Source of the DNA: Pseudomonas sp. MN1F
GTDB taxonomy: Bacteria > Pseudomonadota > Gammaproteobacteria > Pseudomonadales > Pseudomonadaceae
Assembly (NCBI RefSeq): GCF_009391885.1
Contig: NZ_VZII01000009.1
Coordinates: 1 to 64,000, forward strand
DNA: 64,000 nucleotides
Direction of reading: 5' to 3'
The position numbers and the translations under genes are program-made. The notes beneath the pieces are model-generated. The model saw only the letters and a list, made by a program, of their open reading frames with translations, was not told the DNA's origin and did no database searches. Position 1 is the stretch's first letter, and each line of letters starts with the position of its first letter. Positions 43,348-52,609 of this stretch are shown here, piece after piece.

Positions 43348-44814
43348 ATGCAGTATCGCGATTTGCGCGACTTCATCCGTGGCCTGGAGCAGCGCGGTGA
43401 ACTCAAGCGCATCCAGGTTCCGATTTCCCCTGTCCTGGAAATGACCGAGGTCTGCGACCGCACCCTGCGCGCCAAGGGCCCGGCCTTGTTGTTCGAAAAG
43501 CCCACTGGCTTCGACATCCCGGTACTGGGCAACCTGTTCGGCACGCCAGAGCGCGTAGCCATGGGCATGGGCGCCGAGTCGGTCGACGAACTGCGCGAGA
43601 TCGGCAAGCTGCTGGCCTTCCTCAAGGAGCCGGAGCCGCCGAAAGGCCTGAAGGACGCCTGGTCCAAGTTGCCGATCTTCAAGAAGGTCGTGTCGATGGC
43701 GCCCAAGGTGGTCAAGGATGCGGTGTGCCAGGAAGTGGTCATCGAGGGCGACGATGTCGACCTCGGCCAGCTGCCGATCCAGCACTGCTGGCCAGGCGAC
43801 GTGGCGCCGCTGATTACCTGGGGCCTTACCGTGACCCGTGGCCCGAACAAGGACCGCCAGAACCTGGGCATCTATCGCCAGCAGGTGATCGGCCGCAACA
43901 AGGTGATCATGCGCTGGCTGAGCCACCGTGGCGGCGCGCTGGATTACCGTGAGTGGTGCGAGAAGAACCCGGGCCAGCCGTTCCCGGTCGCCGTGGCCTT
44001 GGGGGCTGACCCGGCCACCATCCTTGGCGCCGTGACGCCTGTGCCAGACACCCTCTCCGAATACGCCTTCGCCGGCCTGCTGCGTGGCAACCGTACCGAG
44101 CTGGTCAAGTGCCGTGGCAGCAACCTGCAGGTGCCGGCCACCGCCGAGATCATCCTCGAAGGCGTGATCCACCCGGGTGAAATGGCCCCGGAAGGCCCGT
44201 ATGGCGATCACACCGGCTACTACAACGAAGTGGACAGCTTCCCGGTGTTCACCGTCGAGCGCATCACCCACCGGCAGAAACCGATCTACCACAGCACCTA
44301 CACGGGCCGGCCGCCGGATGAACCGGCGATCCTGGGTGTGGCGCTGAACGAAGTGTTCGTGCCGATCCTGCAGAAGCAGTTCCCGGAAATCGTCGACTTC
44401 TACTTGCCGCCGGAAGGTTGCTCGTACCGCATGGCGGTAGTAACCATGAAAAAGCAGTACCCAGGCCACGCCAAGCGCGTGATGCTGGGTGTGTGGTCGT
44501 TCCTGCGACAGTTCATGTACACCAAGTTCGTTATCGTCACCGACGACGATATCAACGCCCGCGACTGGAACGATGTGATCTGGGCCATCACCACGCGCAT
44601 GGACCCCAAGCGTGATACGGTGATGATCGACAACACGCCCATCGATTACCTCGACTTCGCGTCGCCGGTATCGGGGCTGGGGTCGAAGATGGGCCTGGAC
44701 GCCACGCACAAGTGGCCGGGCGAGACTACACGCGAATGGGGCCGGGTCATCGTCAAGGACGATGCCGTCACCCGCCGTATCGATGAGCTGTGGGATCAGT
44801 TGGGAATAGATTGA
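43348..44814 (+). CDS. ubiD: UbiD, 4-hydroxy-3-polyprenylbenzoate decarboxylase
   Basis: 488 residues from the ATG at 43348 ([22 protein letters not shown]). The length and blocks such as [21 protein letters not shown] match ubiquinone-pathway UbiD, which uses the prenylated FMN made by UbiX and a divalent metal. Its stop overlaps the start of a flavoreductase gene, suggesting coupled expression. Confidence 0.97.
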   Translation: MQYRDLRDFIRGLEQRGELKRIQVPISPVLEMTEVCDRTLRAKGPALLFEKPTGFDIPVLGNLFGTPERVAMGMGAESVDELREIGKLLAFLKEPEPPKGLKDAWSKLPIFKKVVSMAPKVVKDAVCQEVVIEGDDVDLGQLPIQHCWPGDVAPLITWGLTVTRGPNKDRQNLGIYRQQVIGRNKVIMRWLSHRGGALDYREWCEKNPGQPFPVAVALGADPATILGAVTPVPDTLSEYAFAGLLRGNRTELVKCRGSNLQVPATAEIILEGVIHPGEMAPEGPYGDHTGYYNEVDSFPVFTVERITHRQKPIYHSTYTGRPPDEPAILGVALNEVFVPILQKQFPEIVDFYLPPEGCSYRMAVVTMKKQYPGHAKRVMLGVWSFLRQFMYTKFVIVTDDDINARDWNDVIWAITTRMDPKRDTVMIDNTPIDYLDFASPVSGLGSKMGLDATHKWPGETTREWGRVIVKDDAVTRRIDELWDQLGID

Positions 44815-45782
44815 TGCAGGTAACGTTGCAGCCGTCCGGGGCGGTGCTGGCGCTTGAACCCGGGGAACGGATCCTGGATGGAGCGCGGCGGCTGGGCTAT
44901 GACTGCCCGAACAGCTGCCGCAATGGCAATTGCCATGTCTGCGCCGCGTTGTTGGTCGAAGGAAGTGTGCGTCAGGACGGTGTAGTCCGTGACCATGGCG
45001 AGTTGTTCACCTGTATTGCCGAACCGCTGGAGGACTGTGTGTTGCTCTGGGATGGTGTGCTTGCCCTGGGCGAGCTGCCGGTGCGCAAACTGGCGTGCAG
45101 TGTGAGCGAATGCGTCGAGGTCGGTGGCGACGTCTGGCGCGTGCGCCTGCGTGCGCCGGCGGGCAAGCCGCCGCGTTACCATGCCGGGCAGTACCTGATG
45201 ATCGAGCGCGAGGGCGGCAAGCCAGCAGCCTTCTCGCTGGCCTCCGCGCCGCATTCCGGGCGAGAGCTCGAGCTGCATGTACTGGCCCGCGAAGCCAGCG
45301 CGTTGCAGCTGCTGGCGCAGTTGCAGCGTGACCGCTTGGTGCGTATCGAAATGCCGTTCGGCGATACCCACCTGGCCGAGCTGCCTGACGGGCCGCTGGT
45401 GCTGATTGCTGCTGGCACCGGCATGGGCCAGATGCACAGCCTGGTCGAACATTGTCGTGCCCAGGGCTTCAAGCACCCGGTGCACCTGTACTGGGGCGTG
45501 CGCCGCCCGGAAGACTTCTACAGCATCGAGCACTGGGCCGAATGGGAGCGCTTGCCCAACCTGTTCCTGCACAAGGTGGTCAGTGACCTGTGCGGCTGGG
45601 AAGGGCGTTGCGGCATGCTGCATGAAGCAGTGTGCGAAGACGTGAAAGACCTCAATACCGTGCATGTGTATGCCAGCGGTTCGCCAAACATGGTCTACGC
45701 CACCCTCGACGCCCTGGTCGAGGCCGGCATGGATGCACACCGCATGCGTGCCGATGTGTTTGCCTACGCACCGCGCGGTTAA
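44814..45782 (+). CDS. 2Fe-2S ferredoxin/FAD/NAD(P)H reductase (CDP-glucoseen-reductase-like)
   Basis: 322 residues from the ATG at 44814, inside the ubiD stop. The N-terminal domain is a plant-type ferredoxin (CPNSCRNGNCHVC, with a fourth Cys in LFTC). It is followed by an FAD-binding domain and a ferredoxin-reductase NAD domain (LIAAGTGMGQMHSLVEH). Pseudomonas copies are often named after CDP-6-deoxy-glucoseen reductase. The operon link to ubiD suggests instead a reductant role, for example supplying reduced flavin for the prenyl-FMN cofactor, as Fre does in E. coli. That is inference. Confidence 0.88.
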   Translation: MQVTLQPSGAVLALEPGERILDGARRLGYDCPNSCRNGNCHVCAALLVEGSVRQDGVVRDHGELFTCIAEPLEDCVLLWDGVLALGELPVRKLACSVSECVEVGGDVWRVRLRAPAGKPPRYHAGQYLMIEREGGKPAAFSLASAPHSGRELELHVLAREASALQLLAQLQRDRLVRIEMPFGDTHLAELPDGPLVLIAAGTGMGQMHSLVEHCRAQGFKHPVHLYWGVRRPEDFYSIEHWAEWERLPNLFLHKVVSDLCGWEGRCGMLHEAVCEDVKDLNTVHVYASGSPNMVYATLDALVEAGMDAHRMRADVFAYAPRG

Positions 45783-45810
45783 TAACCGAAGTTTGAACTA
45801 GTGGGTATAA

Positions 45811-45829
45811 GGCGGTAATTGTTACCGCC
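45811..45829. repeat. Hairpin after the Fe-S flavoreductase gene
   Basis: GGCGGTAA / TTACCGCC with a 3-nt loop, 28 bp after the stop codon. No T run follows. A second hairpin, GCGTGAA/TTCACGC, lies at 45885-45901. The remainder of the 233-bp gap before chaC shows nothing else clear. Confidence 0.6.
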
Positions 45830-46015
45830 TGCGCCAATAACTTTCACCGCCTTCGAAATAATAACTCCCAGTCGTCGGGACTGTGCGTGAAACTTTCACG
45901 CCAGGGCTTGAGCATTGCCCGGTTTCTATTCTATGGTTAATGCAAGCGTCCGTGGCGCGGCGGCGCAGGCCGCATGGCACACGGCTCTCGCTACATCTGT
46001 AGTACACGGGGAATA

Positions 46016-46687
46016 ATGGCGGCAGTTATGTCGGCACTTGAAAGTTTGTCCTGGGAAGTTGCTTATCCTCCGACGCTCGACTTCGGTCAGCAACTGACCC
46101 GTGAGCAATTGCTCAACTCCATGCATACGACCATGTCGCGCCATGAAGGTGGCCCGGTCTGGCTGTTTGCCTATGGTTCGTTGATCTGGCGCCCGGAATG
46201 TAATTCCGTGGAGCGCCAGCGGGCGCGCGTGCATGGTTATCACCGCGGGTTGTACTTATGGTCGCACGAGCACCGGGGTACACCGGAAACGCCCGGCCTG
46301 GTCTTTGGCCTGGATCGCGGGGGCTCTTGCAGCGGGTTTGCCTATCGCCTCGATGAAAGCAACCTTGATGATTCGCTGATGGCCCTGTGGCAGCGGGAGA
46401 TGCCTTATCCGGCCTATCGGCCGCACTGGCTCAGCTGCCGGCTGGGTGATGGCAGCAAGGTGCAGGCCTTGGGGTTCGTGCTGGAGCGGCACCTGCCATG
46501 CTATGCAGGCAACTTGCCGGATACGTTGCTTAGCCAGATTCTGGCCAGTGCCAAGGGGCGATACGGCACCACGCGCGATTATGTCGAGCAGACCTTGAAT
46601 GCGCTGCGTAGCCATCAGATGCCCGATCGCAATCTCGAGGCGCGGTTCAGGCGTTGTCATAGCCTGCACGGACCTCTTCGCGGGTGA
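46016..46687 (+). CDS. chaC: ChaC-like glutathione-specific gamma-glutamylcyclotransferase
   Basis: 223 residues from the ATG at 46016, just after GGGGAATA. The ATG at 46028 is possible. The VWLFAYGSLIWRPE substrate loop and the catalytic Glu region (WQREMPYPAYRPHWL) are typical. It cleaves glutathione to 5-oxoproline and Cys-Gly. The last five codons and the stop lie inside a REP hairpin, so the C-terminus has been reset by that repeat. Confidence 0.9.
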   Translation: MAAVMSALESLSWEVAYPPTLDFGQQLTREQLLNSMHTTMSRHEGGPVWLFAYGSLIWRPECNSVERQRARVHGYHRGLYLWSHEHRGTPETPGLVFGLDRGGSCSGFAYRLDESNLDDSLMALWQREMPYPAYRPHWLSCRLGDGSKVQALGFVLERHLPCYAGNLPDTLLSQILASAKGRYGTTRDYVEQTLNALRSHQMPDRNLEARFRRCHSLHGPLRG

Positions 46688-46699
46688 ACCCGCGAAGAG
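46674..46699. terminator. REP hairpin shared by convergent chaC and the oxidoreductase gene
   Basis: A perfect 12-bp stem CTCTTCGCGGGT / ACCCGCGAAGAG with a 2-nt loop. The chaC stop codon (46685-46687) is inside it, and the minus-strand oxidoreductase gene ends 13 bp away. Probably a bidirectional terminator. Confidence 0.7.
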
Positions 46700-46711
46700 C
46701 CCGAACCTGCC

Positions 46712-47689
46712 TTACTGGGCCAGTACCACCAACTTACCCACAGCCCGCCGCTGCCCCAACGCTTCAATGGCAGCCCCGGCTTCAGCCAGTGGATAAGTCT
46801 GCGACACCAATGGCTTCAACTTGCCTTGCGCGTGCCAGGCAAACAGCTGCTGGAAGTTGGCCGCATTGTCCTCGGGTTGTCGCTGGGCAAACGCCCCCCA
46901 GAACACCCCAAGTACCGCCGCCCCCTTGAGCAGCACCAGGTTCGCCGCCATCTGCGGTATCGTCCCGCTGGCAAACCCCACCACCAGCAGCCGGCCCTGC
47001 CACGCCAGCCCGCGCACGGCTTGGTCGAACAGCTCGCCGCCCACCGGGTCGTAGATTACATCCACGCCCTGGCCGCTGGTCAGGCGTTTGATCTCATCCT
47101 TGAGGCTGGCCTGGCTGTAGTCGATCAGTTCGTCAGCCCCTGCGGCCTTGGCAACGGCGAGTTTCTCGGCGCTGCTGGCTGCAGCAATCACTTTTGCGCC
47201 CATGGCCTTGCCGATTTCCACCGCTGCCAGGCCAACGCCACCGGATGCACCGAGCACCAGCAGGGTTTCGCCGGGCTGCAGCTGGCCGCGCTGCCTGAGT
47301 GCATGCATCGAGGTGCCATAGGTCATGCCGAACGCAGCGGCAGTAGCAAAATCCATGTGCTCGGGGATCGGCATGACGTTGTAGAACGGCACCGCCACCT
47401 GCTCGGCAAACGCCCCCCAGCCGGTCAGGGCCATCACCCGGTCGCCCACCTTGAAGGTACCGGCCCGTTCGCCGACCGCAGCGATCACACCAGCGGCTTC
47501 GCCACCCGGCGAAAACGGCAGGGGTGGCTGGAACTGGTACTTGCCTTCGATGATCAGCGTGTCGGGGAAGTTGACCCCGGCAGCTTGCACGTCGAGCAGG
47601 ATCTCGTTCTTCTTCGGCACCGGGCTGGCCACCTCTTCCAGCACCAGGTCACGAGCTGGGCCCAGGGTTTTGCACAACACAGCTTTCAT
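46712..47689 (-). CDS. NADPH:quinone oxidoreductase (zinc-free MDR family)
   Basis: 325 residues from the ATG at 47689 (MKAVLCKTLGPARDLVLEE). GroES-like N-terminal half and Rossmann C-terminal half with GASGGVGLAAVEIGKAMGAKVI. The structural-zinc cysteines are absent, as in quinone oxidoreductases (QorA type). NADPH is the likely donor. The segment upstream to 47926 in the same frame is not family-like and was excluded. Confidence 0.92.
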   Translation of the reverse strand: MKAVLCKTLGPARDLVLEEVASPVPKKNEILLDVQAAGVNFPDTLIIEGKYQFQPPLPFSPGGEAAGVIAAVGERAGTFKVGDRVMALTGWGAFAEQVAVPFYNVMPIPEHMDFATAAAFGMTYGTSMHALRQRGQLQPGETLLVLGASGGVGLAAVEIGKAMGAKVIAAASSAEKLAVAKAAGADELIDYSQASLKDEIKRLTSGQGVDVIYDPVGGELFDQAVRGLAWQGRLLVVGFASGTIPQMAANLVLLKGAAVLGVFWGAFAQRQPEDNAANFQQLFAWHAQGKLKPLVSQTYPLAEAGAAIEALGQRRAVGKLVVLAQ

Positions 47690-47858
47690 CGGGGCTATTC
47701 CTTTGCGTGTAGTGGCCGATAAGTGTAGGAGGGGCGCCTGCCCGGTCAACGAGCATGCCCTGCCCTGATGTGCGGGTATAAGTGTTGGCACAAGCCCGGG
47801 CTTGGGTTTGTCCGGCATGCTGGGTAAGCTGGCGCCAACTGTTTCTAGGAGCGAATTC

Positions 47859-48263
47859 GTGAAAGCGTGGATCTTGATGGTACTGGCGCTGATGCTGCCA
47901 GCGGCGGCCATGGCCGAGGAAGCCAAGGAAGGGGAGCCGAAGGTTTCCTACATCACCCTGAGCCCGCCCTTCGTCGGCAACTACGCCCTCGATGGCAGCC
48001 CCAAGCTGCGCGTGTACAAGGCCGATGTGGCCCTGCGCGTAACCGGCGACGCTGCGGCAGCTGCGGTCAAACACCAGGAGCCGTTGATCCGTAATCAGCT
48101 TGTCGCACTGTTTACCCAGCAGACGGTGGATAGCATGAGCAACGTCGAGGCCAAGGAGAAGCTGCGCCAGGAAGCATTGAAGCAGGTGCAGCAGGTGATG
48201 GAGTCGGAAGAGGGCAAGCCGATTGTCGAGGATCTGCTGTTCAATAACCTGATTGTGCAGTGA
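47859..48263 (+). CDS. FliL-like exported protein
   Basis: 134 residues from GTG 47859, with AGGAG 7 nt upstream. Signal peptide MKAWILMVLALMLPAAAMAEE, then a FliL-like periplasmic domain (YITLSPPFVGNYALDGSPKLRVYKADVALRV and ALFTQQTVDSMSNVEAKEKLRQEALKQVQQVM). In flagellated bacteria FliL proper stabilises the stator. This stand-alone, signal-peptide-bearing paralogue is far from flagellar genes, so its role is unclear. Confidence 0.83.
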   Translation: MKAWILMVLALMLPAAAMAEEAKEGEPKVSYITLSPPFVGNYALDGSPKLRVYKADVALRVTGDAAAAAVKHQEPLIRNQLVALFTQQTVDSMSNVEAKEKLRQEALKQVQQVMESEEGKPIVEDLLFNNLIVQ

Positions 48264-48298
48264 TTTGGCCTGGCTTTAGAGATTTGGCGTCTGTGACA

Positions 48299-48326
48299 TC
48301 GAGCGCCGCCCGCGCGGCGCTCGATC
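48299..48326. terminator. GC-rich hairpin between fliL-like and EVE genes
   Basis: ATCGAGCGCCGC / GCGGCGCTCGAT, perfect 12-bp stem with a 4-nt loop. The same GAGCGCCGCCCGCGCGGCGC core occurs in the left arm of the large palindrome near 30845. It lies between convergent genes. Confidence 0.7.
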
Positions 48327-48355
48327 GCAAGCGCGCTGCAGCACTAAAGCCGAAC

Positions 48356-48808
48356 TCATCGCGCCAGCGCAATGATCGCCGCCCACTGCTCCGCAGTCAC
48401 CGGCATCACCGACAACCGCGTGCCTTTCTGCACCAGCGGCAATTCTGCCAGCGCACTCTGTTGCTTGAGCAAACCCAGCCCCAGCACCTGACGGAAAGTT
48501 TTCACGTGGGCCACATCTACCGCGCTCCACGGGTTCTTCTCGGCATTGGCCTTGGCGTCGAAATAGTGGCTTTCCGGGTCCAGTGCCGTCGGGTCCGGGT
48601 AGGCCGCTGCGGTGATTCGAGCGATGCCGGCAATGCCCGGCTGCGGGCAGCTGGAGTGGTAAAAGAAGAACTCGTCACCTACGCCCATGGCCCGCATGAA
48701 ATTGCGCGCCTGATAGTTGCGTACGCCATCCCAGCGCGCCTCGCCCAGGCGGCCCAGACCCTCGATCGAGAGCTCGTCGGGCTCGGACTTCATCAGCCAA
48801 TAGGCCAT
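48356..48808 (-). CDS. EVE domain protein
   Basis: 150 residues that are one EVE domain (MAYWLMKSEPDELSI, DGVRNYQARNFMRAM, GDEFFFYHSSCPQPGIAGIARI). EVE is a PUA-like fold that recognises modified nucleic-acid bases. The stand-alone form is a common core gene near ygfA in pseudomonads. Its substrate is not known. Confidence 0.93.
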   Translation of the reverse strand: MAYWLMKSEPDELSIEGLGRLGEARWDGVRNYQARNFMRAMGVGDEFFFYHSSCPQPGIAGIARITAAAYPDPTALDPESHYFDAKANAEKNPWSAVDVAHVKTFRQVLGLGLLKQQSALAELPLVQKGTRLSVMPVTAEQWAAIIALAR

Positions 48809-48986
48809 GGATACTGCTCCTGAAAAGGTTTGAAATAACCTGTTGCACGAAACCGACAGCCGGTTGGCGTCAACGTTTGCGTGTCGACTCAGGTTGTCGG
48901 AAAATGCGCCGATTTTAAAGCTAGACGCTCCGGCGGCACCTAGAAGGTCGCCGAGCCTGAACGTATGCCTAGGGGGGCATTCTTCG

Positions 48987-49136
48987 ATGAATCAACGCAA
49001 ACCGGATCTCCTGTGGATCCTGGTCTTCATCTTTGGTCTTGGTGTGGTCACCACCGGTTATGCTCAGGGTATCTGGGAGCGCAAGCTGGACACCGCCTAT
49101 CAGACGCCGGTCGACGCCAGCCCGCAGAAGCGCTGA
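48987..49136 (+). CDS. Small single-helix membrane protein
   Basis: 49 residues from the ATG at 48987, 10 nt after a G-rich AGGGGGG. One helix, LLWILVFIFGLGVVTTGYAQ, follows a basic start (MNQRKPD), and the tail is hydrophilic. It lies between the EVE gene and the minus-strand ygfA. It resembles small unnamed Pseudomonas membrane peptides; function unknown. A longer reading from 48843 is not supported. Confidence 0.7.
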   Translation: MNQRKPDLLWILVFIFGLGVVTTGYAQGIWERKLDTAYQTPVDASPQKR

Positions 49137-49153
49137 CTTCCCCGCTGACGCCG

Positions 49154-49762
49154 TCAGTTCGGCGCCAGGTACCAGCCACGGTCGCTGACCGTCCCCTGCA
49201 GTGGTACATCCCAACTGGCTTGCGCCAGTCGCTCGACCTTCTGGCATTCATGCGCCAGCCCCAACAGCAATGGTTTCTTCCAGGTCTTGCGACGTGCCTG
49301 GTAGGCCAGGCTGCGGTCGTAGAAGCCCCCTCCCATGCCCAGTCGACCACCGACTTCATCGAAACCGACCAGCGGCAACAGGATCAGGTCCAGCGACCAG
49401 ATCGGGCGCTGGCGCCGACGATCGGTCAACGGCTCGGGAATACGGAAGCGGTTGCGCTTGAGCTTTTCGCCCTGTTCAAAACGCTGGAACACCATGCGCG
49501 TGCGCGGCCAGGCATGCAGTACCGGCAGGTAGGTGCGCTTGCCCCGGCGCTGGGCCTCGCGCAGCAGCAGGCGCGGGTCGATTTCACCGTCGTTGGGCAG
49601 GTACAGGGCGATATGCCGGGCGCGGCGGAACAAGGGGTGCTGCGCCAGCTGGCGGAACAGCCCGCGTGAGGCCTGGTGTTGCTGGGCGGGTGTAAGGGCG
49701 CGGCGGGCATTGCGAAGCAGGCGACGAAGCTGGGGGCGGGTAAGCGGCGCAGTTTCGGTCAT
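49154..49762 (-). CDS. ygfA: 5-formyltetrahydrofolate cyclo-ligase (YgfA)
   Basis: 202 residues. The family motif GGRLGMGGGFYDR and the nucleotide-binding N-terminal basic region (LRRLLRNARRALTP) are present. It converts 5-formyl-THF to methenyl-THF with ATP. It lies directly downstream of 6S RNA on the same strand, the classic ssrS-ygfA arrangement, so it may be co-transcribed with 6S RNA. Confidence 0.94.
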   Translation of the reverse strand: MTETAPLTRPQLRRLLRNARRALTPAQQHQASRGLFRQLAQHPLFRRARHIALYLPNDGEIDPRLLLREAQRRGKRTYLPVLHAWPRTRMVFQRFEQGEKLKRNRFRIPEPLTDRRRQRPIWSLDLILLPLVGFDEVGGRLGMGGGFYDRSLAYQARRKTWKKPLLLGLAHECQKVERLAQASWDVPLQGTVSDRGWYLAPN

Positions 49763-49819
49763 GGCACTGGTTATCCCAGGTGTCGGATTGCCCAGCTGAG
49801 CGCTGGGCAGGAAGAATCA

Positions 49820-49997
49820 GGCTCCCCGATAAGACCGCTATCGGTGTAGCCCTTGAACCCGAAAGTTCAAGGTGGAGATTGCAGGGGGCGTTAAGGCTTT
49901 CCGTCGGGCGGACATGCACACCGGCCCCAGCGTGCAACCCCCGTGGTTGTGCGTATCGGCTCAGGGACATAACCGACTGGCGCATCCCCCAGGGAGT
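49820..49997 (-). ncRNA. ssrS: 6S RNA
   Basis: On the minus strand the sequence contains the conserved 6S blocks TATGTCCCTGAGCCGATAC and CTTGAAC...GTTCAAGGGCTACA, and closes with GGGGAG against the 5' CTCCCTGG. Position between zapA and ygfA is the conserved one. 6S RNA mimics an open promoter and holds sigma-70 RNA polymerase in stationary phase. Ends are estimated from the closing stem and the -10 box. Confidence 0.93.
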
Positions 49998-50003
49998 GGC
50001 GCC

Positions 50004-50009
50004 AGTATA
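50004..50009 (-). promoter_or_regulatory. -10 box of the 6S RNA promoter
   Basis: TATACT on the minus strand, about 7 nt before the inferred 6S start. No good -35 precedes it; that region overlaps the end of zapA. Confidence 0.55.
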
Positions 50010-50015
50010 CCAATC

Positions 50016-50336
50016 TCAGCCGTTTTTGGTACCCGCGTCGTCGGACAAAGCCTGATCGACCCGCTCCAGCAGGTCACGCACCTGCTCACGGTTGGTGCCA
50101 CTCACCGGCGCGTCGGTACGTTCTTCCTGGCGGTGCAGCATTTCATGAGTGATGTTCAACGCCGCCATGACCGCAATACGGTCGGCACCGATCACCTTGC
50201 CGCTGCTACGGATCTCGCGCATCTTGCCGTCCAGGTAGCGCGCGGCGCTGACCAGGTTGTTGCGCTCTTCCGGCGGGCAGATGATCGAATACTCCTTGTC
50301 GAGGATCTGCACGGTGACGCTATTGCTTGAACTCAT
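50016..50336 (-). CDS. zapA: ZapA, cell division protein
   Basis: 106 residues. SNSVTVQILDKEYSIICPPEERNNLVSAARYLDGKMREIR is the ZapA core and the rest is a coiled coil. It binds FtsZ and bundles protofilaments. It overlaps the upstream coiled-coil gene by 4 bp and precedes the 6S RNA. Confidence 0.94.
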   Translation of the reverse strand: MSSSNSVTVQILDKEYSIICPPEERNNLVSAARYLDGKMREIRSSGKVIGADRIAVMAALNITHEMLHRQEERTDAPVSGTNREQVRDLLERVDQALSDDAGTKNG

Positions 50337-50551
50337 GAGTCTTGCTCCAGGGCCTTCAGGCGTAAAATCATCGACTCGACCTTGCGCTTGGCGATCTCGT
50401 TTTTTTCGATGAGGTGGGCGCGCTCCTCGCGCCAGGATTTTTCCTGAGCTACTAGGAGTGCATTTTGCCGTTTTAGTTGCTCGATGCGTTCAATCAGCAA
50501 CTCGAATCGGCTCATCAGCGCTTGCAGGTCGTTCTCTTGCGTGGGTTGCAC
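50333..50551 (-). CDS. ZapB-like short coiled-coil protein (TIGR02449 type)
   Basis: 72 residues, almost all heptad-like helix (LMSRFELLIERIEQLKRQNALLVAQEKSWREER...). The family is regularly encoded upstream of zapA and is thought to be a ZapB-like division factor. The ATGA overlap with zapA supports joint action. Confidence 0.85.
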   Translation of the reverse strand: MQPTQENDLQALMSRFELLIERIEQLKRQNALLVAQEKSWREERAHLIEKNEIAKRKVESMILRLKALEQDS

Positions 50552-50697
50552 TCGATTCGCTCCGTCGTTGAATCACCCTGCGATGATGCCTCTCCCTGCG
50601 CAGCGGCGGCCAGTGCCGATGGTCTTGGCGCGCCTGCCGGTGCTAGGATACAAGGTCTTCATTCTAGTCAAATGCGCCGTCTGGCGCCTAGCCGACC

Positions 50698-51252
50698 ATG
50701 CCTAATACTCAATCGCCTTACGTTGCCTTCGCCATGCTGCTTTCGAGCAATGGCCACCCTGTAACCCCTGCCGAGCTGCACGGCCTGCTGATCGGCCGCA
50801 GCTGCGCCGGTGCCGGCTTCGATGCCGAGGCCTGGCTGGCCGATGCCGCCCAGCTGCTGGAAATCGAACCCGGTGACACCGTGCGCAATGCCCTGATCGG
50901 CCTGCAAGAGATGGTCAAGGGCGAGCTGAACAGCGAAGACATGGCCATCGTCCTGCTGCTGCCGAGCGACGATGCCGCACTCGCTGACCGCGCCGAGGCG
51001 CTCGGCCAGTGGTGCCAGGGCTTCATCACCGGCTTCGGCCTGAACGCGGGTGGCAAGGACCTGTCTACCGAAGCCAAGGAAGTGCTGCAGGACCTGGTGG
51101 CCATTTCCCAGGTCCAGGAAGCCCTTGAAGAATCCGAAGACGGCGAGAGCGACTACATGGAAGTCATGGAGTACCTGCGCGTCGCGCCGCTGCTGCTGTA
51201 CACGGAGCTGGCCGCGCCTGCCGCACCTGCACCAAAACCTTCGCTGCACTGA
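50698..51252 (+). CDS. ygfB: YgfB/UPF0149 family protein
   Basis: 184 residues ([31 protein letters not shown]; later [18 protein letters not shown]). The helical family includes YgfB, reported in P. aeruginosa to affect ampDh3/AmpC expression. First gene of the set ygfB-pepP-ubiH-DUF4442-ubiI, the conserved ubiquinone-hydroxylase operon. Confidence 0.93.
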   Translation: MPNTQSPYVAFAMLLSSNGHPVTPAELHGLLIGRSCAGAGFDAEAWLADAAQLLEIEPGDTVRNALIGLQEMVKGELNSEDMAIVLLLPSDDAALADRAEALGQWCQGFITGFGLNAGGKDLSTEAKEVLQDLVAISQVQEALEESEDGESDYMEVMEYLRVAPLLLYTELAAPAAPAPKPSLH

Positions 51253-51274
51253 TCAACCGGGGGTAGTCCTGCCC

Positions 51275-52609
51275 ATGAGCCACATACCCAAGGCCGAGTA
51301 TGCCCGTCGGCGCAAGGCGCTGATGGCGCAGATGGTCCCCAACAGCATCGCCATCCTGCCCGCCGCCGCAGTTGCCATCCGCAACCGCGACGTCGAGCAC
51401 GTGTACCGCCAGGACAGCGATTTCCAGTACCTCAGCGGTTTCCCCGAGCCTGAGGCGGTGATCGCACTGATCCCTGGCCGCGAGCATGGCGAATACGTGC
51501 TGTTCTGCCGCGAGCGCAACCCGGAGCGCGAGCAGTGGGACGGGCTGCGTGCTGGCCAGGAAGGCGCAGTGCGTGACTTTGGCGCGGACGACGCCTTCCC
51601 GATCACCGATATCGACGAGATCCTGCCAGGCCTGATTGAAGGCCGCGAGCGGGTCTACAGCGCCATGGGCAGCAACGCTGAGTTCGATCGCCGCTTGATG
51701 GACTGGATCAACGTGATCCGCTCCAAGGCGCGCCTCGGCGCCCAGCCGCCGAACGAGTTCGTTGCGCTGGATCATCTGCTGCACGACATGCGCCTGTATA
51801 AATCGGCAGCGGAAGTGAAGGTCATGCGTGCCGCTGCGGAGATCTCTGCGCGCGCCCATGTGCGGGCCATGCAGGCCTGCCGGGCCGGGCTGCACGAGTA
51901 CAGCCTGGAAGCCGAGCTGGACTACGAGTTCCGCAAGGGCGGGGCGAAGATGCCGGCCTACGGTTCGATCGTCGCCGCCGGGCGCAATGGCTGCATCCTG
52001 CACTACCAGCAGAACGATGCCCCGCTCAAGGATGGCGACCTGGTGCTGATCGATGCCGGTTGCGAGATCGACTGCTACGCCAGCGACATCACCCGCACCT
52101 TCCCGGTCAGCGGGCGTTTTTCGCCCGAGCAGAAGGCCATCTACGAGCTGGTGCTCAAGGCCCAGGCCGCGGCCTTTGCCGAGATTGCCCCAGGCAAGCA
52201 CTGGAACCATGCCCACGAGGCGACCGTGCGGGTCATCACCGAAGGCCTGGTGGAGCTCGGCTTGCTCAAGGGTCAGGTGCAGGCGCTGATCGACAGCGAG
52301 GCCTACCGGGCCTTCTACATGCACCGCGCCGGGCACTGGCTGGGCATGGATGTGCATGATGTCGGCGAGTACAAGGTTGGTGGCGAGTGGCGGGTGCTGG
52401 AGCCCGGCATGGCGCTGACTGTCGAGCCAGGCATCTACATAGCCGCCGACAATCAGGAGGTCGCGAAGAAATGGCGCGGCATCGGCATCAGGATCGAGGA
52501 CGACGTGGTAGTGACCAAGCAAGGTTGTGAAATTCTGACCTCGGGTGTGCCCCGCACGGTCGCCGAGATCGAGGCGCTGATGCAGGCTGCGCGCAAGGAC
52601 GCGGCATGA
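51275..52609 (+). CDS. pepP: Xaa-Pro aminopeptidase
   Basis: 444 residues from the ATG at 51275. The frame stays open back to 51050, but that part overlaps ygfB. N-terminal AMP_N domain (YARRRKALMAQMVPNSIAILPAA) and a pita-bread metallopeptidase domain with metal ligands in VLIDAGCEIDCYASDITRTF, HRAGHWLGMDVHD and TVEPGIYI. It removes N-terminal residues before proline. It overlaps ubiH by 4 bp. Confidence 0.96.
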   Translation: MSHIPKAEYARRRKALMAQMVPNSIAILPAAAVAIRNRDVEHVYRQDSDFQYLSGFPEPEAVIALIPGREHGEYVLFCRERNPEREQWDGLRAGQEGAVRDFGADDAFPITDIDEILPGLIEGRERVYSAMGSNAEFDRRLMDWINVIRSKARLGAQPPNEFVALDHLLHDMRLYKSAAEVKVMRAAAEISARAHVRAMQACRAGLHEYSLEAELDYEFRKGGAKMPAYGSIVAAGRNGCILHYQQNDAPLKDGDLVLIDAGCEIDCYASDITRTFPVSGRFSPEQKAIYELVLKAQAAAFAEIAPGKHWNHAHEATVRVITEGLVELGLLKGQVQALIDSEAYRAFYMHRAGHWLGMDVHDVGEYKVGGEWRVLEPGMALTVEPGIYIAADNQEVAKKWRGIGIRIEDDVVVTKQGCEILTSGVPRTVAEIEALMQAARKDAA

